In this document: in pieces, positions 9,793-19,400 of the stretch
How positions within the stretch are numbered: the stretch's first letter is position 1
Layout: each line of letters begins with the position of its first letter
Assembly: GCA_011947345.1 (NCBI GenBank)
Contig: JAAVTG010000105.1
Location: 1 to 24,217, forward strand
Direction of reading: 5' to 3'
Source of the DNA: Phytophthora quininea
Taxonomy: Eukaryota; Oomycota; Peronosporomycetes; Peronosporales; Peronosporaceae
DNA: 24,217 bases
Notes under the pieces: generated by a model
What the model was told of the DNA's origin: nothing
The model's database searches: none
Seen by the model: only the letters and a program-made list of their open reading frames with translations
Translations under genes and position numbers: made by a program

Positions 9793-11910
9793 CTACTCTG
9801 CATCTCCAACGCTGACCAGCGCCATCAATTTCTTCAGACGAATCTTGTCGAGAGGTTTCGTAAATGCATCAGCAGGATTCACGTCTCCCTTTATCTTGCG
9901 TAGGTCAACTACACCCTTCTCGACTTGCTCGCGCACATAGTGCCAACGCAACTCAATGTGGCGGGTGCGACGACTGTAGGTAGGATTCGTTGCCATTGTG
10001 TGGGCTGCTTGGTTATCAATTCCAAGCCGGAGTTTCACAGTTTGTTTTGGCAGGATTTCCTGCAATATGTTACTTTCTGCAGCAGCTTCCATCGCGGCTT
10101 CGCATGCAGCCACGTATTCAGCCTCGGCGGTGGAAAGAGCAACGATAGTTTGCCGTCTTGACATCCAGGACACGGCACCTCCAGCCAAAGTGAACACAAA
10201 GCCCGTCGTACTCTTTCGCACCTCGGGGTCGTTGGCCCAGTCACTGTCGCAGTAGCCTTCGAGCGTCACCGCTGGGGACTCATCGGCCTTCCGGTTGTAT
10301 GTAATTCCGTAGCTGGTTGTACCGGCAAGATATCGCAAGACTCGCTTCAATGCTCCAACGTGCTTACTGGATGGCTTCGTGACGAACCGGCTAAGCTGAC
10401 TCAGTGCGAACGCTAGGTCTGGCCGTGTGCTGGTGGCCAGATACATCAGCATTCCTATCGCCTCGCGATACGGGAAACTAGTATCACTGCTGTCCGTGTC
10501 GTCCCCAAGGGGCTCGAAGCGAGCATTTACTTCCATCGGGTTCCCAACAGAATGAGCGTCACCATAGCCAAACTTATCCAGAATCTCGTGCGCGTATTTG
10601 CTTTGTCGGATGGTAATTCGGTCGGCTGTCTGCTCCACTTCGATGCCAAGATACTGACTCAACAACCCTTGGTCCTTAATACCATAGTCTCGGTCCAGAT
10701 CCTCGAACAACTCTTTCTTTTGGATTTCGTCATTTGTTGCCACAAAAATGTCGTCCACATAGACTAGGACCAGCATCGTCTTTCCATCGTCAATCTTGTA
10801 GAAGAGGCAAGGCTCGGTCAACGATCGTTGGTATCCGTGTCCAAGCAACCACTGATTAAGCTCGGAGTTCCATTCGCGACCGGATTGCCTCAGGCCGTAC
10901 AATGCTTTCACAACCACATATATGTGCCCGTCCACTTCACAGGAAAACCCTTCGATTGACCTCACATATTGTGGTATGCCCAGCTTTGCGTTCAGGTATG
11001 CAGTGTTGATGTCTCCACCGTAGAGAGTCAAATCCAACGCTGCAGCAAGTCCAACGAGCAACCGGAAGGATGACATGCGAGCGACCGGCGAGAACGTGTC
11101 CTGGAAGTCAATTCCTGGACGTTGAAAGTTGCCAAGAGCCACCAGTCTCGCCTTGAACCTAACGACGTAGCCTTGATAGTCCGTCTTGACACTGTAAACC
11201 CATTTCGTCTTGATTGGTTTTGCATCTGGTGGAACATCTTCAACAGGAATTTCTTCTAAGACGTTCTGTGTCTTCAAAGCTGCCATTTCCTGCAACTCGG
11301 CTTCACGCCAGAAGTCTCGGTACTTGCCACGCATGGCCTCGCGATGGTTCTTGGGGATCCGCACGTTGCTTGCCTGAATGGGTCTTCCATTCGCGTCCAG
11401 GATGCGTGACGTCTTGTGTGCCGCGTTCATTACGAAGTCATCATAATATGCAGGTCTGCGACGCTCATGATACTCACGAAGTCCAGTGCGAATGCGTTTC
11501 GATTCTTGTCTTTCAGCATTTCGCTCGATTCTTTGTTCTTCCGACGGCGTCTCCTCGCGTCTACGTTTTCCCATTATCTCGCCACACACACTAGCGACAA
11601 CGGTGTCATCATCGTCCTCGTCTTCTTCATCTTCAGCTAAGATCTCCTCCGCTTCTTCTTCTGCTACAAGCTCCGCATCTTCGTCTGCAACAGATTCTGC
11701 GACATCAGCTACAGATCCGCAAACACCTGCTACCGACTCACTTCCATCACACGACTCGTCGTCAGCATCTTCTGTCAATTGACCATTCGGCTCTGGATCT
11801 GATGTTAAAGACGTTCGCGATGCAGGCGCGGTTGGTACTGCCGCGGTCACTCCACCAACATCAGTAATGACCTGGGACGCCTCCCTCATGTTAATGATTT
11901 CAAAGTCCAT
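9793..11910 (-). CDS. Copia reverse transcriptase-RNase H part of the polyprotein
   Basis: This is a 705-residue frame counted from the first methionine; it is more likely the downstream half of one polyprotein than a separate gene. An acidic linker covers about the first 150 residues. RT follows, with PIKTKWVYSVKTD, FKARLVALGNFQRPGIDFQ, FSPVARMSSFR, LYGLRQSGREWN and the catalytic YVDD (about residue 383). RNase H has GYCDSDWANDPE, STTGFVFTLAGG, LSTAEAEYVAACEA and the closing RTRHIELRWHYVRE and NPADAFTKPL. All catalytic motifs are intact. It ends 16 bp before the polypurine tract. Confidence 0.93.
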   Translation of the reverse strand: MDFEIINMREASQVITDVGGVTAAVPTAPASRTSLTSDPEPNGQLTEDADDESCDGSESVAGVCGSVADVAESVADEDAELVAEEEAEEILAEDEEDEDDDDTVVASVCGEIMGKRRREETPSEEQRIERNAERQESKRIRTGLREYHERRRPAYYDDFVMNAAHKTSRILDANGRPIQASNVRIPKNHREAMRGKYRDFWREAELQEMAALKTQNVLEEIPVEDVPPDAKPIKTKWVYSVKTDYQGYVVRFKARLVALGNFQRPGIDFQDTFSPVARMSSFRLLVGLAAALDLTLYGGDINTAYLNAKLGIPQYVRSIEGFSCEVDGHIYVVVKALYGLRQSGREWNSELNQWLLGHGYQRSLTEPCLFYKIDDGKTMLVLVYVDDIFVATNDEIQKKELFEDLDRDYGIKDQGLLSQYLGIEVEQTADRITIRQSKYAHEILDKFGYGDAHSVGNPMEVNARFEPLGDDTDSSDTSFPYREAIGMLMYLATSTRPDLAFALSQLSRFVTKPSSKHVGALKRVLRYLAGTTSYGITYNRKADESPAVTLEGYCDSDWANDPEVRKSTTGFVFTLAGGAVSWMSRRQTIVALSTAEAEYVAACEAAMEAAAESNILQEILPKQTVKLRLGIDNQAAHTMATNPTYSRRTRHIELRWHYVREQVEKGVVDLRKIKGDVNPADAFTKPLDKIRLKKLMALVSVGDAE

Positions 11911-14537
11911 ATCACTTCCTGGAGCTGTCGTCTGGCCCCCTCGAGAGCAAAGCTCTCGGCCACAATCGAATCAGCGACAGAGCACGTATCTGCTGCTGCA
12001 ACTTCCGATGCCGAGCTGGATCGTTGTGTCTCCGTCGTGTCCGACATTTGCTCAAAGTGCAACGACTCCAAGTCTCCATGACACGAAGCTTCATGGCGGT
12101 CTCGGTACATTTCGTTCTCCGATACACGAAGATCGGGCACAAACTTGGCCGTTCGGTTATCAGGAAAGAAGACTTTGCAACCAACAACACCCTCTGCATA
12201 TCCTAAGACGAATCCCAGTCTTGCGTTGTCTTGATACTTCTTCCTTCCAGGTTTCACTGGCACGTGAACGTAAGCGAGCGCCCCAAACTTGCGAATATGG
12301 TGCAGATCAGGCTTGGCTCCAACCATCATCTCGTAAGGAATCCCTTGTGTGCCCTTGTTGTAGATTCGGTTCTTCAAATACACTGCGTTCTGTAGTGCTT
12401 CAGGCCAGAGGCTGCGTGGAAAACCAGATTCGTACATCATGGTTTTCGTCATTTCAACAATGGACTGATGAGTTCGTTCGCACAAGTTGAGCTGTGAGCT
12501 CTTTGGTCCAACCAGCACATGCTCAATTCCTCTTGTCGTGTACCATCGTTCCATTTCGTCGTTAACGAATTCGCCTCCCTTGTCGGTCAGAATCTGACGA
12601 ACTTTGAACTTTGTACGTTCAGCACCTTCCCTTTGATGACCTGCTTGCCGCTCTGCCCATAAAATATATTCCTTGATGTGCTTGTTCACCTCGTCACTCG
12701 ATTTCCCAGTCAACAGATGCGTCTTCACATAACGTGAATAGCCATCCATAATGACGAGCACTGCTTCATATCGAGTTCCGTTGTTCTTGCCTGGGATTAG
12801 CAAATCTGCATACACCACTTGATTCGGGACGTTGGTGTGCCGTTCAAGTTTCTTCAGATGTGACTTCTGCTTTTGCTTCCCAATATGGCATGCATCACAA
12901 TCACTGAAACTGCGCTGCTTCAACATCATGCCACGAACCAGATCCTTGTCGACCATCGTCTTGAGATACTGTGGGCACACATGGCCCAAGCGCTCATGCC
13001 ACAACCTCAATGATGCAACTCCTTCTGCCGTTGTGAAGTTTGCCACGTGTTTGTTCTCAGGCTCGAGATTCACACCATGCATCGGGTGAGTGACTTCAAA
13101 ACCCCATGTGCTATCATATGGCTCGGCGACAATCACGGTTCTTCCTTCTTCAGTCACTCGAAAGCAACCCACCTGCCGGTAATAATCGAAGTCGAATCCC
13201 TGCTCGGCTGCGAGACCAACAGAGAAAAGTCCATGGGTAGCTCCAGGCACGTAGAAAACGTCGTTAATGTGCACTACTGTTGATACACCGTCGACTTTCG
13301 TCACTAACTCCACCATCCCAACTCCGGCAATCCTCGACTGCAATGCTGGAGTGAGTCCTTGGATGTGTTGGTATTGGCTTAAGTCAGGCGTGAACGACAA
13401 GTAGTACCATGGATTTCCTGTTATGTGTACATTTGCGGCCGTGTCGAAGTACCACCAACCACTGCTTGAGTCGATTTCACTTTCACTATGTGGTTCTCCG
13501 TCGTTCATCCATCTCACCCTCGTGTCAGGGCTATTTTCTCCATTAGCGTCAGCGTCAATCAGTAGAGATTCCAACAAGTTACTTGCCCGTCCAAGTTCAT
13601 CGTCGCTTGATGCACCAGACGACTCGCTGTCTCTTGGTGTGCTGGATGACTCGCTGCTATCTCGCAAGTTGGCCACATTCGCGCGAGGATTGCGCTTCGG
13701 TTCATCAACCCTTGCGGCTCCACCTTTATCCACTCGCTCGGGACAGTCGGCTCGCAAGTGCTCTGTACTGTCGCAGACGAAACACTTCTTCTGTTTCGAC
13801 TCCTTTGGCTTGTTGCCCTGCTGCTGCTCCTTACCACCACCGTTCGTCTTCTGTTTGCTTCCACCCGCGTTATCCCCGTTCTTCTGTCCACCGCGCTGCT
13901 GGTTTGCGGCTTTGGCAGCTTGAAATGCTTTTTGACGGGAATCAGCTACGCGAATCAGTTCACGAGTCCGTTCTGGTGTGATAAAGTTGTCTGCACTGTT
14001 GTATCGGACTCCACTTTTCAAGCTTTCGAACTCATACTGGTGCGGCAGGCTATTCAGCATCAACTCCACCATAGTAATATCATCAAACTGGTAGTTTAAT
14101 GAGAGCAACTCCGTCCGCAAGTTGAACATCTTGCTCAAATGCTGGTTGACATCTCCACCAGGCGACAGTCGGATCCTCTCCAGCTCATGTCGAATGCTCT
14201 CTGCTCTGTGAGCCATCGTAGTTTTATTTGCTCGGCTCTCGTAGATCACACAAAGCGCATTCCACATGTCGGTCCCCGTGGTCTTGTCTCGGACTTGGTG
14301 AAAGATATCAACTGGCAACGACATCCCAATGAGCTGGACGAGAGTCAACTGGTTATCGTCGAAATCATCAATGCCTTGTGCCGTCGAAAGGTCTTCCCTC
14401 TTGATCTTGCCCTCGACGATGTCGACGAGTTTCTTCTTCTTGAAGACAATCATCATCGCCCACTTGTACTGTTGCCAATCCTTTCCGTCCCAGTTCTTCG
14501 GGACTCCTTCACTCGTGTACTTGAGCGGCTCCGTCAT
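11886..14537 (-). CDS. Copia gag-protease-integrase polyprotein part
   Basis: This is an 883-residue frame from ATG 14537. Residues 1 to about 210 are the copia-type gag (UBN2-like) with NWDGKDWQQYKWAM near the start. A basic Gln/Gly-rich stretch precedes the CCHC knuckle CFVCDSTEHLRADC (near 252-265). The protease has WWYFDTAANVHITGN, a D-T-A variant of the usual D-S/T-G/A. The pre-integrase zinc domain reads HERLGH then CDAC. The integrase core has aspartates in VYADLL and LTDKGGEF and a glutamate in CERTHQS, completing a D-D-E set. The frame ends in a short out-of-frame tail, and homology continues in the RT frame after the G5 run (C5 on the plus strand) near 11940. One missing base there would split a normally single polyprotein. 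Confidence 0.93.
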   Translation of the reverse strand: MTEPLKYTSEGVPKNWDGKDWQQYKWAMMIVFKKKKLVDIVEGKIKREDLSTAQGIDDFDDNQLTLVQLIGMSLPVDIFHQVRDKTTGTDMWNALCVIYESRANKTTMAHRAESIRHELERIRLSPGGDVNQHLSKMFNLRTELLSLNYQFDDITMVELMLNSLPHQYEFESLKSGVRYNSADNFITPERTRELIRVADSRQKAFQAAKAANQQRGGQKNGDNAGGSKQKTNGGGKEQQQGNKPKESKQKKCFVCDSTEHLRADCPERVDKGGAARVDEPKRNPRANVANLRDSSESSSTPRDSESSGASSDDELGRASNLLESLLIDADANGENSPDTRVRWMNDGEPHSESEIDSSSGWWYFDTAANVHITGNPWYYLSFTPDLSQYQHIQGLTPALQSRIAGVGMVELVTKVDGVSTVVHINDVFYVPGATHGLFSVGLAAEQGFDFDYYRQVGCFRVTEEGRTVIVAEPYDSTWGFEVTHPMHGVNLEPENKHVANFTTAEGVASLRLWHERLGHVCPQYLKTMVDKDLVRGMMLKQRSFSDCDACHIGKQKQKSHLKKLERHTNVPNQVVYADLLIPGKNNGTRYEAVLVIMDGYSRYVKTHLLTGKSSDEVNKHIKEYILWAERQAGHQREGAERTKFKVRQILTDKGGEFVNDEMERWYTTRGIEHVLVGPKSSQLNLCERTHQSIVEMTKTMMYESGFPRSLWPEALQNAVYLKNRIYNKGTQGIPYEMMVGAKPDLHHIRKFGALAYVHVPVKPGRKKYQDNARLGFVLGYAEGVVGCKVFFPDNRTAKFVPDLRVSENEMYRDRHEASCHGDLESLHFEQMSDTTETQRSSSASEVAAADTCSVADSIVAESFALEGARRQLQEVIWTLKSLT

Positions 14538-14576
14538 CTTGGATCACGCGTGCAGTTCACTTCCGTAGATACTTTT

Positions 14577-14589
14577 GGGCTCAGAACCC
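14577..14589 (-). promoter_or_regulatory. Copia primer-binding site (initiator tRNA-Met half-molecule type)
   Basis: Sense-strand GGGTTCTGAGCCC directly follows the LTR. Its complement GGGCTCAGAACCC matches the anticodon arm of eukaryotic initiator tRNA-Met (GGGCTCATAACCC in yeast, from memory) with one mismatch. Copia itself primes from the 5' half of that tRNA, so internal priming of this kind is expected. Position and family fit well; the exact tRNA is inferred. Confidence 0.7.
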
Positions 14590-14878
14590 TGTTGGAAGAC
14601 GCACTTGATCTGTATGACCGGGAGTCGTGAGTAGAAAGGAAAAGGAAAAGTGAGATTAGAATGTTAGCTTCGCTATCCATAAGCTCCAGCAAACAATTAA
14701 GCGGGCTTCAACCGCTTCCCATACATGTGACCCGCGCCATAGTGCTTCAAGTATGCTTCGTAGCGCTATCCAGGCGCTTATCTCAGTTTGGGCGGGTGAC
14801 TAAGGCGACATCCTTCAACGTAGATAATATCCTTCAATGCTGTCAGCGTTGCAGCATGTCACCGATGCAATTTCAACA
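14590..14878 (-). repeat. Copia 5' LTR (289 bp)
   Basis: It is a direct repeat of 9477-9766 with no substitutions that I can find. The only difference is one C missing in the run near the outer end (TTTCAACA against TTTCCAACA on the plus strand). Internal purine/pyrimidine tracts at 14636-14655 read as TCTCACTTTTCC on the sense strand, which resembles an oomycete initiator and could be the transcription start. Confidence 0.95.
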
Positions 14879-14883
14879 CAATA
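14879..14883. repeat. Target-site duplication CAATA, right copy
   Basis: The five bases next to the 5' LTR match 9472-9476. Keeping one copy gives continuous TM2 coding homology. Confidence 0.92.
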
Positions 14884-16095
14884 TTCGCTGGATGAAATAC
14901 CCGCTCACTAAAAGCGAAAGCAAATCCACAAATCCAAGCAGGACGATTCTGCCGAGTTTATTCCCCAGACCTTCGTGGTCAAACGACTGGATCTGTGGTG
15001 GTTCGGTTGGTAAAACGTGCCCAGCATGTACCGTACATTGCTGCAGCAAAACTATTAGCAAATTAGTTTAGTCGTCGCGCACATGTAAAATATCTGCTCA
15101 CTTACTGAAGATGAAAAACTTGTTTGCTGGTGGAAAGTGATCCTTGACGAGGAACCCCACTTTTTCTCGCTTGGCCCACTCGCGTTGAAATACTTTACTA
15201 GCAAGGCGGTCGTGCTGTAGCGCCGAAGAACGAGACGCTCACGAGGCTCCGAGTCCTCCTCACTGATCTCGAGCGCGATTTCTACAAAGCTCGCCGACTT
15301 GAGTGGGTGTCCAGCAGGTATTTTCCGTCGGAGCCTGTTGACGGGTGGCCGATGTCGGATATCGAGACCCAGCCGAGAAGCGCATCTAACGCAACCATCT
15401 GCAGCACCGTCACAAAAGAATTCGAGTTTTGCATGGAGCTGGACACATAGAGCGCATTGAACACATCGACGATTGAAGATCATAATATGCGGCATCAGGT
15501 CGTACTTCTTGCCCAGACAGTAGCTGATCCAGTGCTTCGCCACAATTTAATGCCCGGAAGCAGCATGATGTAGAACTTTTGGCCACTCGCACCCAAGCGG
15601 ACAAACCCGTAGAGATAGGCCGAGTAGACGAACTTGAGCAAGACCTGCAAAATCAGCACCATGATCGCTTGAAGTAGTTCTCTCAGCAATGCTAAATCTC
15701 GTCGTAGCATCCGACCGAAAAATCCGCTGAAGCAAACGATCAACACCACAAACCACACCGGAATTCCTACAACCAGAGCGCAAGCTAACGGGAATCCGAT
15801 GATACTTGACATTAACGTCATGAAGGTGACTGCACAGCCACTGGAAATGATCGGCATGGCGATCATTTGCACAGGGTTGATGTGGAAGCCTGGTACGCCA
15901 AGCAGTCTCTTGCCCAAAACAAATAGTTCGCGGCAGAACCTTCTCCAGGTGGAGGCAAAGGCACCAAATCGATCAGAGTGAGGATGATCTAGCACGGGAA
16001 CGGCGACTGAGTAAGGCTCGAAATGAACTGGTCGACCCACCGTATTGCAGCAATTGGCGCATGCGTTCGATCTACTAACGGGATTTCTTCCCCAT
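14879..16095 (-). pseudogene. TM2 pseudogene, 5' fragment
   Basis: This is the N-terminal and middle part of the TM1 paralogue, read from ATG 16095 (MGKKSR). Homologous stretches include SAANYLFWARD, VPGFHINPVQMIAMPIISSG, GFPLACALVVGIPVWFVVL, DVFNALYVSSSMQNSNS, LRRKIPAGHPLKSASF and GFVDLLSLLVSGYFIQR. Damage includes a TAG at 15989-15991 replacing a residue after FPC; missing segments (about 17 residues after the FWARD block, about 24 near the N-terminus, and much of the loop before the last spans); and frame breaks near 15546, 15470, 15345, 15020 and 14975. An intron-like interruption begins GTAAGT at 15105 and ends at 15052 or 15041. It ends at the CAATA duplication (14879-14883), where the copia element entered. 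Confidence 0.82.
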
Positions 16096-16286
16096 GTTAG
16101 CGATAAGCTGCGCTGTATACGTCGATCAACCTCATGCCTGACTCACTCAAACATCTAAACCAGTTGCCAGGACGCCAACATGCACCAGGAAGCTCGCTAT
16201 GTTCTCGTGCAAAGAAGTTGGCGTCGACTTTCCATGCGGAGCTGTGCGGTCACTACTCCCCCTCGGTCCTGTGATAATATCCAAAC
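16096..16286. other. Divergent intergenic stretch between TM2 and the right-hand genes
   Basis: It is bounded by the TM2 ATG (minus strand) and a small plus-strand frame. I see no gene in it. It presumably holds both promoters, but no initiator or CCAAT box stands out. Confidence 0.5.
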
Positions 16287-16478
16287 ATGCTTTCGCCAAG
16301 TGACTTCCAGCAGCAGCATCAGCTCCAGAGCGAATACGACGCCACTGGCAATGCAGAATTCGTGCTGCAGAATATTCACGAGTTTGGGGCTCAAAAGCGA
16401 AGCTTTTCCTTCGGCTTAGAACGGCGTGGCACTCGACGGGGACGACCTGAAATGCCTCGGCCCGATGCATCCGACTAA
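16287..16478 (+). CDS. Small frame upstream of the coiled-coil gene (63 aa), possibly its true N-terminus
   Basis: The frame begins MLSPSDFQQQHQLQSEYDAT and ends PRPDASD. Composition is coding-like and quite unlike the opposite-strand frame here. It stops at TAA 16476-16478, 18 bp before ATG 16497 and in the same frame. Two readings fit: a short upstream frame on the same transcript, or the real start of the long protein, separated by a consensus error. I do not recognise a domain. Confidence 0.35.
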   Translation: MLSPSDFQQQHQLQSEYDATGNAEFVLQNIHEFGAQKRSFSFGLERRGTRRGRPEMPRPDASD

Positions 16479-16496
16479 ACGTAACGGCCGAGCTCC

Positions 16497-19400
16497 ATGC
16501 AGCTGTCCACCCACAGCGCAGTGCGAGCCACCGGTCCGCGTGCATACCTGACCGCCGCCGCAAATGAAGGCAACTCGACCGAGTCCAAGCAGACGCAGAC
16601 GGATCTCGAGCTGGACACGACCACCTTGGTGACGCCGCGGCCCGTGCTGCGTGACGAGCAGGCTGCTTCGTCGCCGTTCGCTCGTGCCTTCAACGAGCTT
16701 CAGCGACGGCTCCGGTCGTCTGCGTGGAGACCATCGCTGCTGATCGTGTTGGGCCACGACCCCGAGCAGCGACACGATGAAGTGGAGCAGCGCATTCGCG
16801 AGGACGAGGCCGCCGAGGTCGTAGAAAACGAACTAGTCGACTTCTTCGACAGGGTGCTGGCTCCAGTCATGCAGCAGCGAGAGACGGCGCTGGTCAACAC
16901 GATGCAGGAGTGCGTCCAGCATGAGCTCCAGGCTCGTCAGCTCACAATACAGCGGCAGGAGAAGCGCATCGCAGTACTGACCGAACAGACCAAGGACTGG
17001 GAAAAGCAAGTGGCGCACCTCAAGGCCAAGGTCGACCGTCGAGTGAACGAGAACAACGCGCTGCGCAAGGAGCAGTACCGACAGCTGCTCATGCTGCGTG
17101 ATCTGGTGAGCAAGCACTCGAGTGAGCCTGGCGCTCTGTCGGTGCTGAACGAAACGATTGCCACTGTCTTGTCTGGGAAGTCACAAGTTGAATCGCGGGA
17201 CAGCGACCATCGCAGCATTGGCCGTCAAAATAAGAGTCCCGGTCGTAAATGGGAAGCGCTGAATGCCACGACCCAGGCACTGCATCGCGAGAAGGAGAAA
17301 TGGGAGCAACGGGCGAGAGAGGCCACTCTGGAGTGCCAAGAACTGCGTGACAAGGTCGATCAATTGACGCAGGAAAGCAAAGAATCAAGCGCGGTCCTTT
17401 GGTTCCTGGATCCAGAGAATGCTGTTGCAGAGCGTCAACGTATTGCAGAAGCGGTTTGTCGATCGCAAGGCAAATGGGAAGACGTGGGGATTCGCTCGTG
17501 GAGCTCCTGAACAACGACCTCCTTTGGGCTGCAGTGGAGCAAAGTGCTCGGCGTGGTGGCAAACGACGCGTTGCTAGGGGTCTGGAGGCTGTACTGACGC
17601 AGCTTGGTAATCAGTCTCCAGCCATCGAAGATAACGTTGTGTCCGACAACAATAATGCCGCGGTCATTGCATCTCCACCTGCTAGAAGACGGTCTACCTT
17701 CGCAGAGTTAAATCGTCTCATTCCATGCCGAGCATGCAACGGGGCCGGGTACGTTCAAACGGATTCAAGTGAAAGCAACAGCAATGAATCGGATCCGTAT
17801 TTGCGGAGGACATTAGAGCAAGTGCTTGAGCTGAAGAAGCAGTTGGAGAAAGCCAACAACAAGTCGTTGACACTAGTAGGTGAGCTGCAGTTGGCGCACA
17901 TGAACTCGACGGAGCTGCAAGAAAAGCTGGATCAGTTGGAGCTCATCAAGTCGACTGCATTGGATATCGGCCTTCAAGCTGACTTGGATGAGGAAGAGGG
18001 AGTTGACATGGACGAAGTCATGCGCTCAGCGTACGGACAGGATCACCACACCACATCCCTGCGTCGAAACCGGAAAAATGCGCAGTATGATCATTTGATT
18101 GTGGAGCTGAAAAACTCACTAGCCGACAAAGACGCAGGTTTGGCTGAGAGCAGAAAAGCTCTCGAGGTGGCCCAAACACGGGCTGTAAAGCTGCAGCGCG
18201 CGCTTCAAAAGAAAAGGACACCCACGCAGAAGAACTTGCGGCATTGAAAACGTCGCTAGCATTTTCACTGAAGACACGCAACACCAAGATTGAAGAGCGA
18301 CAAGCGGCTGTGAAACTCTTGCTGAAGAAATTCGTCATGAAGACGCAGCAGTTGGCTCTGTTGAAGCGTTCAGGCGACCTGGGGCCGATGGATGAACAAG
18401 ACGGCGATGCAGGCAGCGATACCACCGACGAGAACGAGGCGGCTGGAACCGACTCAGGCAATGCGTTGCTCCAAGCGACCTCGATGGATGAACACAATGA
18501 AGTGAAGCGTATGGAATCGCTCACCCAACGATACGTCGACGACATCTCCAGAGTCCGAAAGGAGCACGAAGTGCAGCAAGAACTCCTCAAAAGGCCGAGG
18601 CAGAGATGGAAGAGGCAGATGACAAGCGCCGCCACAAACAGCATTTCCCATGGCGATCTCGTGGTCAATCTGGCTTCACACCCTCGCGATCTGTTCAAGG
18701 CTCTCACAACAACGCAGAGCGATCTCCTGAAGTTGCGCAGAGCATCACAACGGTCGTCAGCATTGCAGACTGATCGGCTTTTGACGTTGACCACTCACTT
18801 GAGCCACATGTCCGAGGAGCTGTGCACACTGCGCAAGCGAAACCTTGCCGAGACTGAATTCTGGAAGCTCGAGTGCGAGAAGCTGCAAAATACTAACAAA
18901 GCGCTGGAAGCCGAGCAACAAATCTGCCAACGGGAGCTCCAGGAAGCCCGTGAGCAACATGCAGACTTCGCTGGGAATGCTGCACGTGGGCTCTGCTCAA
19001 TGTGCGAGAAAAACAAAGCCCGTTTGATGATGATCTCGAACCAGCTTTTGAAAGAAGCGCAGTCTCCACGAGCAGACCCGGAAGTCGAAGTCCCAGCCAC
19101 TTTGACGGAGTCTGAACGAAACACGATCAGCAGTGTGCTGCTGGACCTAGAAAGCACATACGCCGGGATAAATGCTGCCAAACAAGAGCTGGCTCGAGAA
19201 CTGATCGCAGCTCACATTGGCTCAAATCTCAAGCCACGAGTTATTCGAAGTGCAATCCCAAGTCCAGCAAGGTCAAGTAGCCACGTTGTAGGAAAAGGAG
19301 AATTCTTTTCATTACCAGGAAAGACATCTAGTAACCCCTCAAGGAAAAGTGTCAGCGGTCCTGTATCCGCTAACACGAAGCGCAATCTAAGGAAAACGTC

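Larger units (their letters stand above)
9477..14878 (-). mobile_element. Complete Ty1/copia LTR retrotransposon, nested in TM2
   Basis: The 5,402-bp element is bounded by LTRs at 9477-9766 and 14590-14878, both beginning TGTTG and ending CAACA. It is flanked by the 5-bp duplication CAATA at 9472-9476 and 14879-14883. Order on the minus strand is LTR, primer-binding site, gag with CCHC knuckle, protease, integrase, reverse transcriptase, RNase H, polypurine tract, LTR. Integrase ahead of RT places it in copia (Pseudoviridae type), not gypsy. The LTRs differ by one base only, so insertion was recent. It lies in the same orientation as the gene it interrupts. One frame break separates integrase and RT; otherwise all domains look intact. 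Confidence 0.96.

Noticed and set aside
11886..11970. Programmed -1 frameshift in the copia element
   Set aside because: There is no good slippery heptamer, and the many other single-base indels in the window make an error simpler. Kept only as a testable finding.
14577..14589. Possible tRNA anticodon arm
   Set aside because: Only a 13-base match exists with no acceptor, D or T arms. Its place beside the LTR identifies it as a primer-binding site.
16147..16563. Minus-strand frame of 138 codons over the coiled-coil gene start
   Set aside because: Its composition looks like a shadow of the plus-strand frames at 16287 and 16497, with no supporting motif.
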